From contig NZ_OEZH01000003.1 of the NCBI RefSeq assembly GCF_900243075.1, positions 1 through 50,689 of the forward strand: a stretch of DNA of 50,689 nt. The letters run 5' to 3'. A program made the position numbers and the translations under genes. The notes under the pieces were generated by a model that did no database searches, was not told where the DNA came from, and saw nothing but the letters and a program-made list of their open reading frames with translations. Positions within the stretch are counted from its first letter, which is position 1. Each line of letters begins with the position of its first letter. Source of the stretch: Clostridioides difficile (lineage in GTDB: Bacteria; Bacillota; Clostridia; Peptostreptococcales; Peptostreptococcaceae). This document shows, one piece after another, positions 16,844-25,364 of the stretch.

Positions 16844-17653
16844 ATGAATTTATCTAAAGAATATGTTAATTTGTATGATAATTATTTGAAATATATAAAT
16901 GAAGTAAACAAAGAGATTAAAAGTATAAAGAACATGAAGAAGCGTGTTTTAAAAAAGGGCGATTTTGCTCCAGAAAATGAAGTATTAGAGTTAGAAGGAA
17001 AAACAATACGTGATATAGATGATGTTGATACAAAAAAGCCGAGAAATAAAATATATAAATTTTCAAATGGGGATGTGTATGTAGGCAAATTTTTAGAGGG
17101 AAAGATGGAAGGTCAAGGCTCATATACTTTTTTTGTTGATGAAGGAACAGTTATGGAGTACATCGGAGAATTCAAACAAGATAAGAAAAATGGAAAAGGA
17201 AACTTTGTATTTTCAAATGGAAATGAGTATGTAGGTAATTTTGAGGAAGATATGATGAATGGTGTTGGAAATATGTTGTATAATAGCAAAGACGAGTATA
17301 TTGGAACTTGGAAAAATGGGAAAAAAGATGGAAAAGGTATTTATAAGTGGAGTGACGGATGTATATATGCAGGTGAGTTTAAAGTTGGAAAGATGGAAGG
17401 GTATGGTATTTGCTACAATAGTGAAGGTGAAATACTTTATGAAGGAGAATGGAAGAATAATTTGATTCATGGTAAGGGAACTTATATATGGGAAAAAGGT
17501 AAAAAATATATAGGCGAATTTATGCATGGAAAAAAACATGGGCAAGGAACTTTTTATCTAAATAATGAATTGGTTTATGAAGGGACTTGGAAATTCGATA
17601 AGCCATCTATCTTTGATAGAACATTAGATGAAATATTTTCTTTAAGACTGTAG
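16844..17653 (+). CDS. MORN-repeat protein
   Basis: The protein has 269 residues. Residues 1-65 are a charged helical region, KEYVNLYDNYLKYINEVNKE, probably a coiled coil. From about 66 to the end there are about eight MORN repeats, each near 23 residues with the Y-x-G-x-F/W...G-x-G pattern (for example YVGKFLEGKMEGQGSY, YIGTWKNGKKDGKGIY and YIGEFMHGKKHGQGTF). No signal peptide or membrane span is seen, so it is likely cytoplasmic or membrane-peripheral; MORN repeats often bind lipids or act as scaffolds. There is no catalytic domain. The start ATG follows GGAGGAATGGC. Its partner is unknown. Confidence 0.88.
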   Translation: MNLSKEYVNLYDNYLKYINEVNKEIKSIKNMKKRVLKKGDFAPENEVLELEGKTIRDIDDVDTKKPRNKIYKFSNGDVYVGKFLEGKMEGQGSYTFFVDEGTVMEYIGEFKQDKKNGKGNFVFSNGNEYVGNFEEDMMNGVGNMLYNSKDEYIGTWKNGKKDGKGIYKWSDGCIYAGEFKVGKMEGYGICYNSEGEILYEGEWKNNLIHGKGTYIWEKGKKYIGEFMHGKKHGQGTFYLNNELVYEGTWKFDKPSIFDRTLDEIFSLRL

Positions 17654-17682
17654 CTTTATCTATTAGTAGGTAAAGCTTTTTT
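17652..17682 (+). terminator. Rho-independent terminator starting at the MORN stop codon
   Basis: AGCTTTA (17652-17658) pairs with TAAAGCT (17671-17677) and a T run follows. The stem begins inside the stop codon. Confidence 0.75.
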
Positions 17683-17794
17683 CTAATACTTACTGCAAAT
17701 AGGTATAAATGATATTGATTAGTATACATTATCAATATTAGTGTAATGAATATAATATTAAAATTTTTGATTTATTTTACAAAGGAGGGGTATA

Positions 17795-18859
17795 TTGAAG
17801 AAATTAATTGCTTTAGTGTTAGTGATACTTATTGTTTTATTTTATAGTCCTGAATTATTAGAAGAAGGATATGATTTAAAAGAAAAATTTTTTCAAAGTG
17901 AAATATGGAATGAATTTTTAGAAAAGATAAATATAAATGATAATTCTAAGAAAGAGAAAAAAGAAAAAAATCAAAATTTACAATCAAATAATGCTGAAGA
18001 GGAAAACTTAGGAGAATCAGATATAAAGAACTTTGAAAAAATAAGTTTAGGAGATAATTTAAGTCAAGTTTTATCAAGTATTGGCAAACCTGGTAGAATT
18101 GATACTAGTGAATATGGTTTTGATTGGTATATATATAATCAATATGGAAAAGAATTTGCAATGGTTGGGCTTGAAAATGATGAAGTAGTGGCACTTTACA
18201 GTAATTCTATGAATTCATGTGAAAATCAAGATATAAAAATAAATCAAGATAGACAGACAGTGAGAACTAAGATTACACCATTAAAATATAAGAGAAAAGG
18301 AAATACTAGATATATAATAAACTCAGAAAATCAATATGATATAATAAGTAAAGAAGGTAAGTATATTACAATTTTCTACGATATTCATGAAGAAAATAGA
18401 GTTTGTTCATATTTAATAATTGATAAAAGTACTGAAGATGAGTTTAAAAATTTATATCCAGATGATAGAGAAGAACTTAAAAAATGTTTTGAACTTGAAG
18501 TTATAGACCTTGTAAATAGTGTTAGAAATCAAAGAGGATTAAACTCGCTTAAATACAGTGAACAGGCAACTTTGAGTTCAAGAAAACATAGTGAAGATAT
18601 GAGAGATAATAATTTTTTTGACCATATAAATAAGAATAATGAAACTCCATTTGACAGAATGAAAAGAGAAGGGATAGTATATACTTCAGCTGGAGAAAAC
18701 ATAGCAGCAGGACAGATTAATGCAATATATGCACATGAAGCTTGGATGAATTCTGAAGGACATAGAAAAAATATTTTAGGGAATTATAATAATATTGGAG
18801 TTGGAGTAATATTTGGAGGAAGTTATAAAACATATTACACTCAAAACTTTTATAAATAA
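17795..18859 (+). CDS. CAP (SCP/PR-1, YkwD-like) domain secreted protein
   Basis: The protein has 354 residues from TTG 17795, with AAAGGAGGGG upstream. An N-terminal signal or anchor segment (about 4-18) is followed by a charged linker. A CAP-associated N-terminal domain (about 80-215) follows, with a conserved GD-x-L-x-x-V-L-S-S-I-G-K-P start. The C-terminal CAP domain (about 230-354) has the expected motifs: HSEDMRDNNFFDH, GENIAAG, AHEAWMNSEGHRKNIL and IGVGVIFGG. Bacterial CAP proteins of this kind are extracytoplasmic and of unsettled function. A deacetylase gene follows 27 nt downstream, so the two are probably co-transcribed, fitting a cell-wall role. Confidence 0.9.
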   Translation: MKKLIALVLVILIVLFYSPELLEEGYDLKEKFFQSEIWNEFLEKININDNSKKEKKEKNQNLQSNNAEEENLGESDIKNFEKISLGDNLSQVLSSIGKPGRIDTSEYGFDWYIYNQYGKEFAMVGLENDEVVALYSNSMNSCENQDIKINQDRQTVRTKITPLKYKRKGNTRYIINSENQYDIISKEGKYITIFYDIHEENRVCSYLIIDKSTEDEFKNLYPDDREELKKCFELEVIDLVNSVRNQRGLNSLKYSEQATLSSRKHSEDMRDNNFFDHINKNNETPFDRMKREGIVYTSAGENIAAGQINAIYAHEAWMNSEGHRKNILGNYNNIGVGVIFGGSYKTYYTQNFYK

Positions 18860-18886
18860 CTAAAATATTTGAAAGGAAGTTTAAAA

Positions 18887-19606
18887 ATGACATCATGGAA
18901 AAAAAAGACAGTATATAAGTGTTTAATAGCAGTAGTCTTGTTTTGTGGAATAATACTAATATCTAATTTTAGTAAAGTTTCTGCTTTGATGATGGATACT
19001 AATGGAAATGTTTTGATTAAGCATGGTTCAAGGGAAAAAAAATTAGTAGCAATTACCTTTGATGATGGTCCTCATCCTAAAGAAACTAGTCAAGTTTTAG
19101 ATGTATTAAAGAAATACAATGTAAAAGCTACCTTTTTTATAGCTGGAAAGCATGCAAAATGGTATAAAGAACCACTAGTAAGAGCAAGTAAAGAAGGACA
19201 TGAGATAGGAAATCATACTTTTAATCATCCTGATATAAGTAATTTAAGTTCTAGTCAGATAGAAGAGGAGATTATTAAGTGTGAAGATATTTTAAAGGAA
19301 GTAACTGGGAAAAAACCCACATTATTTAGACCACCATTTGGAAGTTATAGAGAAAAGGACCTAATAGAAATTGCAAAGAAGCATGACTATAAAGTTATTT
19401 TATGGACAGGTGTAGATGTGAAGGATTGGAAAAATCCAGGTGCTAATAGTATTGCAGATAAAATAATTAAAAAAGTACAAAATGGAGATATAATACTTTT
19501 ACATGATTATGCGACTAATGATACAGTTGAAGCTTTAGATATGTTTATCCCAAAAATGATTGAAAAAGGCTTTAAATTTGTAACAGTTTCTGAATTAATA
19601 AAATAG
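18887..19606 (+). CDS. Polysaccharide deacetylase (NodB domain), membrane-anchored
   Basis: The protein has 239 residues from ATG 18887, preceded by AAAGGAAG; an upstream in-frame TTG (18869) lies before that site. A signal anchor (about 10-30) is followed by a NodB domain with all classical motifs: TFDDGPHP (catalytic base and metal Asp), NHTFNH (metal His pair), RPPFGSYR, WTGVDVKDW and ILLHDY. It is expected to remove acetyl groups from peptidoglycan N-acetylglucosamine or a related wall glycan outside the membrane. It differs from the PdaA at 989-1813 in having the full TFDDG motif. It ends 23 nt before pabA, so some read-through into the folate operon is possible. Confidence 0.9.
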   Translation: MTSWKKKTVYKCLIAVVLFCGIILISNFSKVSALMMDTNGNVLIKHGSREKKLVAITFDDGPHPKETSQVLDVLKKYNVKATFFIAGKHAKWYKEPLVRASKEGHEIGNHTFNHPDISNLSSSQIEEEIIKCEDILKEVTGKKPTLFRPPFGSYREKDLIEIAKKHDYKVILWTGVDVKDWKNPGANSIADKIIKKVQNGDIILLHDYATNDTVEALDMFIPKMIEKGFKFVTVSELIK

Positions 19607-19629
19607 TTTTTAGGGGGGAGATTTATAGT

Positions 19630-20214
19630 ATGATTTTAATGATAGACAATTATGATTCTTTTGTATATAACCTAGTACAATATATAGAAGAATTAGGGGA
19701 AACAGTTGTAGTAAAAAGAAATAATGAAATCAAAATAAGGGATATTGAAGAACTAAATCCAGAGGTAATTGTATTATCTCCAGGACCATGTTCTCCAAAA
19801 GAAGCTGGTATTTGTATAGACATTGTTGAGTATTTTAAAGGGAAAAAGCCTATATTAGGAATTTGTTTGGGTCACCAAACTATTGGACATGTTTTTGGAG
19901 GAGATATTATAAAGGCACAACAGCCTGTACATGGAAAAGTATACAGTATAAACCATATTAATAAAGGAGTTTTCAGTGGACTTAAAAATCCTTTAAATGT
20001 CACTAGGTATCATTCACTAATAATTGATTCTAATACAGTTCCTAAAGAACTAGAAGTTACAGCAACTACTGATAAAGGTGAAATAATGGGAATTAGACAT
20101 AAGGACTACTTAATAGAAGGAGTGCAATTCCATCCAGAAGCTATTTTGTCAGAGTATGGTCATGAAATGCTGAAAAACTTTATAACAGAAGCTAGAGAAA
20201 GGATACATATGTAA
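19630..20214 (+). CDS. pabA: Aminodeoxychorismate/anthranilate synthase glutaminase subunit PabA
   Basis: The protein has 194 residues and is a class I glutamine amidotransferase. The start DNYDSFVYNLVQY, the oxyanion-loop SPGPCSPKEAG, the nucleophile Cys in GICLGHQTIG, and the His-Glu of the triad in QFHPEAILSEYG are all present. It releases ammonia from glutamine for PabB. The sequence alone cannot separate PabA from TrpG, but the next genes are pabB and pabC, so p-aminobenzoate synthesis is the clear role. It is the first gene of the pab-fol block; pabB starts one base after its stop. Confidence 0.92.
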   Translation: MILMIDNYDSFVYNLVQYIEELGETVVVKRNNEIKIRDIEELNPEVIVLSPGPCSPKEAGICIDIVEYFKGKKPILGICLGHQTIGHVFGGDIIKAQQPVHGKVYSINHINKGVFSGLKNPLNVTRYHSLIIDSNTVPKELEVTATTDKGEIMGIRHKDYLIEGVQFHPEAILSEYGHEMLKNFITEARERIHM

Positions 20215-20215
20215 T

Positions 20216-21565
20216 ATGATAAGAGAGATAAATACTAAACTGAATTCTTTTGAGATATTTACTATTTTTAGAAATGAACGTGACAGTTTTATATTAGATA
20301 GTGCTATGGATAAAGAAAAATTGGGAAGATATTCTTTTATAAGTAGCCAACCATTTAAGGTATTAAAATATAAAAATACTGATGAAAATCCTTTAGAAGT
20401 TTTAAAAGAGGAACTAGATAGATATAGGATTACAAATGACACTAACCTTCCATTTGTAGGAGGGGCTGTAGGATATTTATCTTATGATTTAGGTAATTAT
20501 ATAGAAAAATTACCTAGAACTGCTATAGATGATATTGGTATGCCTGACATGTATTTTGGATTTTATAATCATGTAATAGTTATAGACCATCTTATGGAAA
20601 AAACTTACATAGCTACTCCAAATATAGATATAAAATTAGAAGAAAAGATAATTGACTACATAGAACAAAAAATATTAAAAGAAGAGAAAAAAGGTATAGA
20701 TAGCATATGCTATCAAGAAAAAGAGGTAAAACCTATAAGGCTTAAATCTAACTTTACAAAAGAAGAATTTAAAAATGCAGTTCAAAGTGTTAGAGAGTAC
20801 ATAAGACAAGGAGATATATACCAAGCTAATTTAACACAAAGGTTTAGTGGAGAAACAGAACTTACAAGTTTTGAATTATATAGAGATTTAAGAAGATTTA
20901 GCCCAGCGCCATTTGGAGCATTTTTAAACTTTGAAGATGCACACATATTATCAAATTCTCCAGAAAGATTTATAAGATGTGTTAATAAGAAAATAGAAAC
21001 TAGACCAATAAAAGGTACTCGTCCAAGAGGTAAAAATAAAGAAGAGGATTTAAAACTTCAACAAGAACTTAAAAATAGTGAAAAAGATAGAGCCGAACTA
21101 CTTATGATAGTAGATTTAGAAAGAAATGATATTGGCAGAATATCTAAAACTGGAAGTGTAAAAGTTCCAGAATTGTTTGTAATTGAACCGTATGCAAATG
21201 TAAATCACTTAGTTTCAACAGTTGTAGGTGAGCTAAAAGATGATAAAGATGCTACTGATGTAATAAAAGCAACTTTTCCAGGGGGGTCTATAACAGGAGC
21301 ACCTAAGATTAGAGCGATGGAAATTATAGATGAATTAGAGCCAACACAAAGAAATGTGTATACTGGTTCAATAGGGTATATAGGTTTTAATGGTGATATG
21401 GATTTTAATATAGCGATTAGAACAATAATTAAAAATGATAAAAAAGTCTACTTTCAAGTTGGAGGAGGAATGACTTGGGATTCTGACCCAGATGAAGAAT
21501 ATCAAGAAACACTTGATAAAGCAAAATCTATAATGAAGGCTTTGAGGGGATATTATGAAGAATAG
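20216..21565 (+). CDS. pabB: Aminodeoxychorismate synthase component I PabB
   Basis: The protein has 449 residues. An N-terminal Anth_synt_I_N domain (about 1-140) is followed by the chorismate-binding domain (about 185-445). Conserved segments are YIRQGDIYQANLTQRF, SPERFI, the PIKGTRPRG motif with the active-site Lys typical of PabB, ELLMIVDLERNDIGR, and the C-terminal FPGGSITGAPKIRAMEIIDELE and GGGMTWDSDP. It converts chorismate and ammonia to 4-amino-4-deoxychorismate with PabA. The start overlaps the pabA stop region closely, so translation is coupled, and pabC overlaps its 3' end by 11 nt. Confidence 0.94.
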   Translation: MIREINTKLNSFEIFTIFRNERDSFILDSAMDKEKLGRYSFISSQPFKVLKYKNTDENPLEVLKEELDRYRITNDTNLPFVGGAVGYLSYDLGNYIEKLPRTAIDDIGMPDMYFGFYNHVIVIDHLMEKTYIATPNIDIKLEEKIIDYIEQKILKEEKKGIDSICYQEKEVKPIRLKSNFTKEEFKNAVQSVREYIRQGDIYQANLTQRFSGETELTSFELYRDLRRFSPAPFGAFLNFEDAHILSNSPERFIRCVNKKIETRPIKGTRPRGKNKEEDLKLQQELKNSEKDRAELLMIVDLERNDIGRISKTGSVKVPELFVIEPYANVNHLVSTVVGELKDDKDATDVIKATFPGGSITGAPKIRAMEIIDELEPTQRNVYTGSIGYIGFNGDMDFNIAIRTIIKNDKKVYFQVGGGMTWDSDPDEEYQETLDKAKSIMKALRGYYEE

Positions 21566-22298
21566 TGTAGGTTTTGATAGTAGTTTAAGTAAATTTGGAA
21601 TTGGTTTGTTTGAAACTATTAAAGTTAAAAATGGCATACCAATAGATTTAAATATCCATATAGAAAGAATGCTAAGTTCAATAAAATGCTTAGATTTAGA
21701 TATAAACTATAAAAAAGATTTATTGATAAATGAAATTGTTACATATATAAAAAAAGAAAATGTTATTAATAAAGCACTTAGAATTACCGTTTTTGATGAA
21801 GGTTATAATATATCTATTAGGGATATTCCATATAATCAAGAGACCTATGATAAGGGGTTTAGATTAACTATATCACCAATAGTTAGAGGGAATAGTTTAA
21901 TTCATAGACATAAGACTACTAATTATTTTGAAAATATATATACCAAAAATGTTGCAAATAAAGATGGTTATAATGATGGTATATTTGTAAACTCAGATGG
22001 TGTAATACTAGAATGTTCTATGAGCAATATATTTTTCATAAAAGGAGAAAGAGTGTACACTCCTAGTGGTAAATTACCAATATTAAATGGAATAATAAAA
22101 AAAAGGATTATAAAGATTTGTGACGAATTACATATAGAGTTGGTAGAAAATGAAATTAATACGTTAGAAATTAGTAGTTTTGATTTTGTTTTTGTCACAA
22201 ATAGTCTTATGGGCGCTATGAAGGTTACAGAAATTGACAAAATAAAATTTAATAAAGAAAATGTTATTTTTGATAAAATAGTAGAATTATTAGAATAA
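21555..22298 (+). CDS. pabC: Aminodeoxychorismate lyase PabC (class IV aminotransferase fold)
   Basis: The protein has 247 residues. The fold-type IV PLP enzyme pattern is seen: GIGLFETIKVKNGIPIDLNIHIERM near the start, the PLP lysine in RHKTTNYFENI, and LECSMSNIFFIKG followed by TPSGKLPILNGI. It splits aminodeoxychorismate into p-aminobenzoate and pyruvate. It overlaps pabB, completing the three-gene pABA set. A branched-chain or D-amino acid aminotransferase is the main alternative by fold, but the context argues strongly for PabC. Confidence 0.9.
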   Translation: MKNSVGFDSSLSKFGIGLFETIKVKNGIPIDLNIHIERMLSSIKCLDLDINYKKDLLINEIVTYIKKENVINKALRITVFDEGYNISIRDIPYNQETYDKGFRLTISPIVRGNSLIHRHKTTNYFENIYTKNVANKDGYNDGIFVNSDGVILECSMSNIFFIKGERVYTPSGKLPILNGIIKKRIIKICDELHIELVENEINTLEISSFDFVFVTNSLMGAMKVTEIDKIKFNKENVIFDKIVELLE

Positions 22299-22331
22299 AT
22301 TAAAATATTAACAATTTATTGGAGACAAAAA

Positions 22332-23033
22332 ATGATAGGTTGTATTTATGAAGTATATAATGAAGAGATAACTAAAATAATAGAAAACCAAAACACTTTA
22401 GCAGTGTATTTGGTGGGTTCTAGTAAATACGTAGATTTTACTCTTTATGATGTAGAAATAAACGATATTGATGTATTCGTTTTTGTAAAAGAAGGGGAAA
22501 AACAAGAGCGAGTGTTGTTTGAAAAAAAGGGAATAGAATTTGATATAAATTACTTTTCAAAAGATGGTGTAAAAAAATTATTATCAGATAGAGAGTACTT
22601 CTTTATTAAAGAGATGAAAGATGCTAAAGTACTATTTGATAATGGAAATATATCAAACGCTATAAAAGAGATAAGTAGAAATATTTACCTAAATGGTCCT
22701 AATAAAATGTCACTGGAAGAAAAGTCTTTTTTAAAACAAGATATTAAAGCAAAAATATCAAATTTAAAAAATAAAGAAAAATTTGATGTTTTTGAATATC
22801 ATTTTTTGACGAATTTATATTTAAAAGATATAATAATTGGGTACTTTAATATAAATGATAAATGGGTACCAAAAGATAAAAAATTACTAAAAGTTTTGAA
22901 GAAAGAAAACAATGAGCTTTTTGAACTAGTATCAAGAGTAAGTGAAAACTATGATTATCAAAAACTTTTAGATGTTTATAATTATATTTTTAAAGAAGTT
23001 GAGACAAAAGAGGTTATAAAACTAATCTTCTAG
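22332..23033 (+). CDS. Nucleotidyltransferase-superfamily protein of unknown role
   Basis: The protein has 233 residues. Its first 75 residues show the minimal nucleotidyltransferase pattern: G29-S30 after a hydrophobic strand (AVYLVGSS), the acid pair D45-I-D47 in NDIDVFVFV, and a third acid D71 in FDINYF. The remaining 150 residues are helical and charged, without a recognised domain. It lies between pabC (33 nt upstream) and folE (25 nt downstream) on the same strand, so it is part of the folate transcript. No such step is known in folate synthesis. It may be a passenger, a regulator, or act on a folate-related nucleotide; that is speculation. Confidence 0.65.
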   Translation: MIGCIYEVYNEEITKIIENQNTLAVYLVGSSKYVDFTLYDVEINDIDVFVFVKEGEKQERVLFEKKGIEFDINYFSKDGVKKLLSDREYFFIKEMKDAKVLFDNGNISNAIKEISRNIYLNGPNKMSLEEKSFLKQDIKAKISNLKNKEKFDVFEYHFLTNLYLKDIIIGYFNINDKWVPKDKKLLKVLKKENNELFELVSRVSENYDYQKLLDVYNYIFKEVETKEVIKLIF

Positions 23034-23058
23034 TCACAAATCAATGGGGGGAGTTTAA

Positions 23059-23631
23059 ATGAATAAAGTTGATAAAGAAAAGATACAACATGCAGTAAGA
23101 GAAATATTAGAGGCAATTGGAGAAGACCCAGATAGAGAAGGTCTAATCGAGACTCCAAATAGAGTTGCTAGAATGTATGAAGAGATATTCTCTGGTCTTA
23201 GTGAAGAACCAAGAGAACATTTAAAGGTTCTTTTTGCAGATGAAAAACATGAAGAATTAGTATTGGTAAAAGATATTCCATTTTATTCATGTTGTGAGCA
23301 TCATCTAGTTCCTTTCTTTGGAAAGGCACATATTGCTTATTTACCAAAAGGAGGAAGACTTACAGGTCTTTCTAAACTTGCTAGAGTAATAGATACATTG
23401 GCAAAAAGACCACAATTACAAGAAAGAATCACTAAAAATGCCGCAGATATAATAATGGAAGAATTGCAACCTTATGGTGTCTTAGTAGTAGTAGAAGCTG
23501 AACATATGTGCATGACAATGAGAGGTGTAAAAAAACCAGGTTCAAAAACTGTTACATCAGCAGTAAGAGGTATATTTGAAAAGGATATTGCATCTAGAGC
23601 TGAGGCTATGAGTTTGATTACTATGAAGTAG
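23059..23631 (+). CDS. folE: GTP cyclohydrolase I FolE
   Basis: The protein has 190 residues, the normal length. Motifs seen are [19 protein letters not shown], the zinc and substrate site [40 protein letters not shown], and [14 protein letters not shown] with the second zinc Cys. It converts GTP to 7,8-dihydroneopterin triphosphate, the first pterin step. GGGGGAG precedes the ATG. This is the classical zinc-dependent enzyme, not the FolE2 type. Confidence 0.97.
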   Translation: MNKVDKEKIQHAVREILEAIGEDPDREGLIETPNRVARMYEEIFSGLSEEPREHLKVLFADEKHEELVLVKDIPFYSCCEHHLVPFFGKAHIAYLPKGGRLTGLSKLARVIDTLAKRPQLQERITKNAADIIMEELQPYGVLVVVEAEHMCMTMRGVKKPGSKTVTSAVRGIFEKDIASRAEAMSLITMK

Positions 23632-23697
23632 CAATTTGTTTATAGATATAATCATTTATTTAGATATAAAATTTAATTTAAGGGAGTGTCATTAATT

Positions 23698-24489
23698 GTG
23701 TTTGATTATGGTAAAAGGACTTATATAATGGGAATATTAAATGTAACTCCAGATAGTTTTTCTGATGGAGGAGATTTTAATAACTTAGACATAGCAATAC
23801 AGCATGCAAAAGATATGGTTGACCAAGGTGCTGATATAATAGATTTAGGAGGAGAATCTACACGTCCAGGTCATAGCTATGTGGACTCAGAGGAAGAGCT
23901 AAGAAGAGTAATCCCTGTAATAAAAAAACTTAAACAAGAACTAGATATACCAATATCAATAGACACTTATAAGGCAGATGTCGCAGAAGAAGCCTTAAAA
24001 TTAGGTGTTACTATGGTAAATGATGTTTGGGGTCTTAGAAAAGATAAAAATATGGCTTCTGTAATAGGAAAATATGACGCAGAAGTGTGTATAATGCATA
24101 ATCAAGATGGGACAAACTATGACAAAGATATAATGGAGTCAATAAAATACTTTCTTAAGGAAAGCATAAAAATGGCAATAAACTGTGGAGTAAAAAAAGA
24201 AAAAATAGTACTTGACCCAGGAATAGGATTTGGCAAGGATTTTGAACAAAACATTGAAGTATTAAGAAGATTGAATGAATTAAAAGACTTAGGTTATCCC
24301 GTTTTACTTGGTACATCTAGAAAATCAGTAATAGGAAAAGTACTTCCAGTTGAACCTAAAAAAAGATTAGAAGGTACAATAGCTACCACTGTTCTTGGGA
24401 TAAGAGATGGTGTAGATATAGTTAGAGTGCATGATGTTTATGAAAACTTAATGGCAGCTAGAATGACTGATGCAATATACAGAAAGTAG
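23698..24489 (+). CDS. folP: Dihydropteroate synthase FolP
   Basis: The protein has 263 residues from GTG 23698. AAGGGAG (23680-23686) is the ribosome binding site, and the in-frame GTG at 23686 overlaps it, so the later start is preferred. The pterin-binding enzyme motifs are complete: MGILNVTPDSFSDGGDF, DLGGESTRPG, SIDTYKADVAEEAL, DPGIGFGKDFEQN, LGTSRKSVIG, and VRVHDV near the end. It joins pABA to dihydropterin pyrophosphate and is the sulfonamide target. It sits 66 nt after folE and 10 nt before folB. Confidence 0.95.
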   Translation: MFDYGKRTYIMGILNVTPDSFSDGGDFNNLDIAIQHAKDMVDQGADIIDLGGESTRPGHSYVDSEEELRRVIPVIKKLKQELDIPISIDTYKADVAEEALKLGVTMVNDVWGLRKDKNMASVIGKYDAEVCIMHNQDGTNYDKDIMESIKYFLKESIKMAINCGVKKEKIVLDPGIGFGKDFEQNIEVLRRLNELKDLGYPVLLGTSRKSVIGKVLPVEPKKRLEGTIATTVLGIRDGVDIVRVHDVYENLMAARMTDAIYRK

Positions 24490-24499
24490 GTATAATATA

Positions 24500-24865
24500 A
24501 TGGATAAAATATTACTTAGTAATCTGGGATTCTATGGATATCATGGTGTTCTTAAAGAAGAAAATTTTCTAGGTCAGAAATTCTTTGTTGACATGGAACT
24601 TTATGTTGACTCAAGAGAAGCAGGACTTAGTGACGATATAAATAAATCTGTAAGCTATGCTGAAGTTTACAGTGTTGTTAAGGATATTACTGAAAATAAA
24701 CAATTTAATCTTTTGGAAGCTTTGGCAGAAAATATTGCTGAAGAAGTCTTAAATAAATTTATACTTATAAATGGAGTTATGGTTAGAGTTAGAAAGCCTG
24801 AAGCTCCTGTAAATGGTATTTATGACTATTTTGGTGTTGAGATAAGGAGAACAAGAGATGAATAA
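24500..24865 (+). CDS. folB: Dihydroneopterin aldolase FolB
   Basis: The protein has 121 residues from ATG 24500; upstream in-frame codons lie inside folP and would give an unlikely N-terminal extension. Family features are LSNLGFYGYHGVLKEENFLGQKFFVDM, with the active-site Glu and Tyr region, then SVSYAEVY, NLLEALAENIA and VRVRKPEAPV with the catalytic Lys. It cleaves dihydroneopterin to hydroxymethyl-dihydropterin. It overlaps folK by 8 nt. Confidence 0.93.
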   Translation: MDKILLSNLGFYGYHGVLKEENFLGQKFFVDMELYVDSREAGLSDDINKSVSYAEVYSVVKDITENKQFNLLEALAENIAEEVLNKFILINGVMVRVRKPEAPVNGIYDYFGVEIRRTRDE

Positions 24866-25364
24866 GGCTTATTTGGGAATTGGTACTAATATGGGTAATA
24901 GATTTGATAATTTATCAAAAGCATTCGAACTTTTGATAAATAGTGATTCTATATATAAAGTGAAAGAATCAAAGTTATACGAAACAAAACCATGGGGATA
25001 TACAGAACAAGCAGATTTTCTAAATATGTGTGTAGAAATAGAAACAGAGTTTGAACCTTATGAGTTGTTAGAATATTGTCAAGAAATAGAGAAAGAGCTA
25101 CACAGAGAGAGAATAGTACATTGGGGACCAAGAACTATAGATGTAGATATACTATTTTTTAATGATGTAGTTTCTACTGATGAAAGATTAATAATACCTC
25201 ATCCAAGGATTCAAGACAGAGCTTTCGTTTTGATACCACTTATGGATTTAAATGAAGAACTTATAATAAATGAAAAATCAATAAAAGAACATTTAAACCT
25301 CCTATCTGCTGAAGAAAGAGAAGAAGTAAAGGAGCTTGTAGGTTATGAAAGAAAACCTATTTAA
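24858..25364 (+). CDS. folK: Hydroxymethyl-dihydropterin pyrophosphokinase FolK
   Basis: The protein has 168 residues. HPPK motifs seen are YLGIGTNMGNRFDNL, KPWGYTEQADFLNMCVEIET, the signature WGPRTIDVDILFF with the magnesium-binding Asp pair, and IPHPRIQDRAFVLIPLMDL. It transfers pyrophosphate from ATP to the pterin to make the FolP substrate. It overlaps both neighbours: folB by 8 nt and the DAHP synthase gene by 20 nt. Confidence 0.95.
   Translation: MNKAYLGIGTNMGNRFDNLSKAFELLINSDSIYKVKESKLYETKPWGYTEQADFLNMCVEIETEFEPYELLEYCQEIEKELHRERIVHWGPRTIDVDILFFNDVVSTDERLIIPHPRIQDRAFVLIPLMDLNEELIINEKSIKEHLNLLSAEEREEVKELVGYERKPI

Noticed and set aside
16882-17545. Minus-strand ORFs opposite the MORN gene, and other antisense ORFs elsewhere
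   Set aside because: They have no ribosome binding sites and biased compositions that mirror the sense gene; treated as chance open frames.
17000-17600. Regularly spaced similar segments suggesting a DNA repeat array or CRISPR
   Set aside because: The periodicity is that of MORN protein repeats in a coding frame; DNA units are not identical and have no spacer structure.
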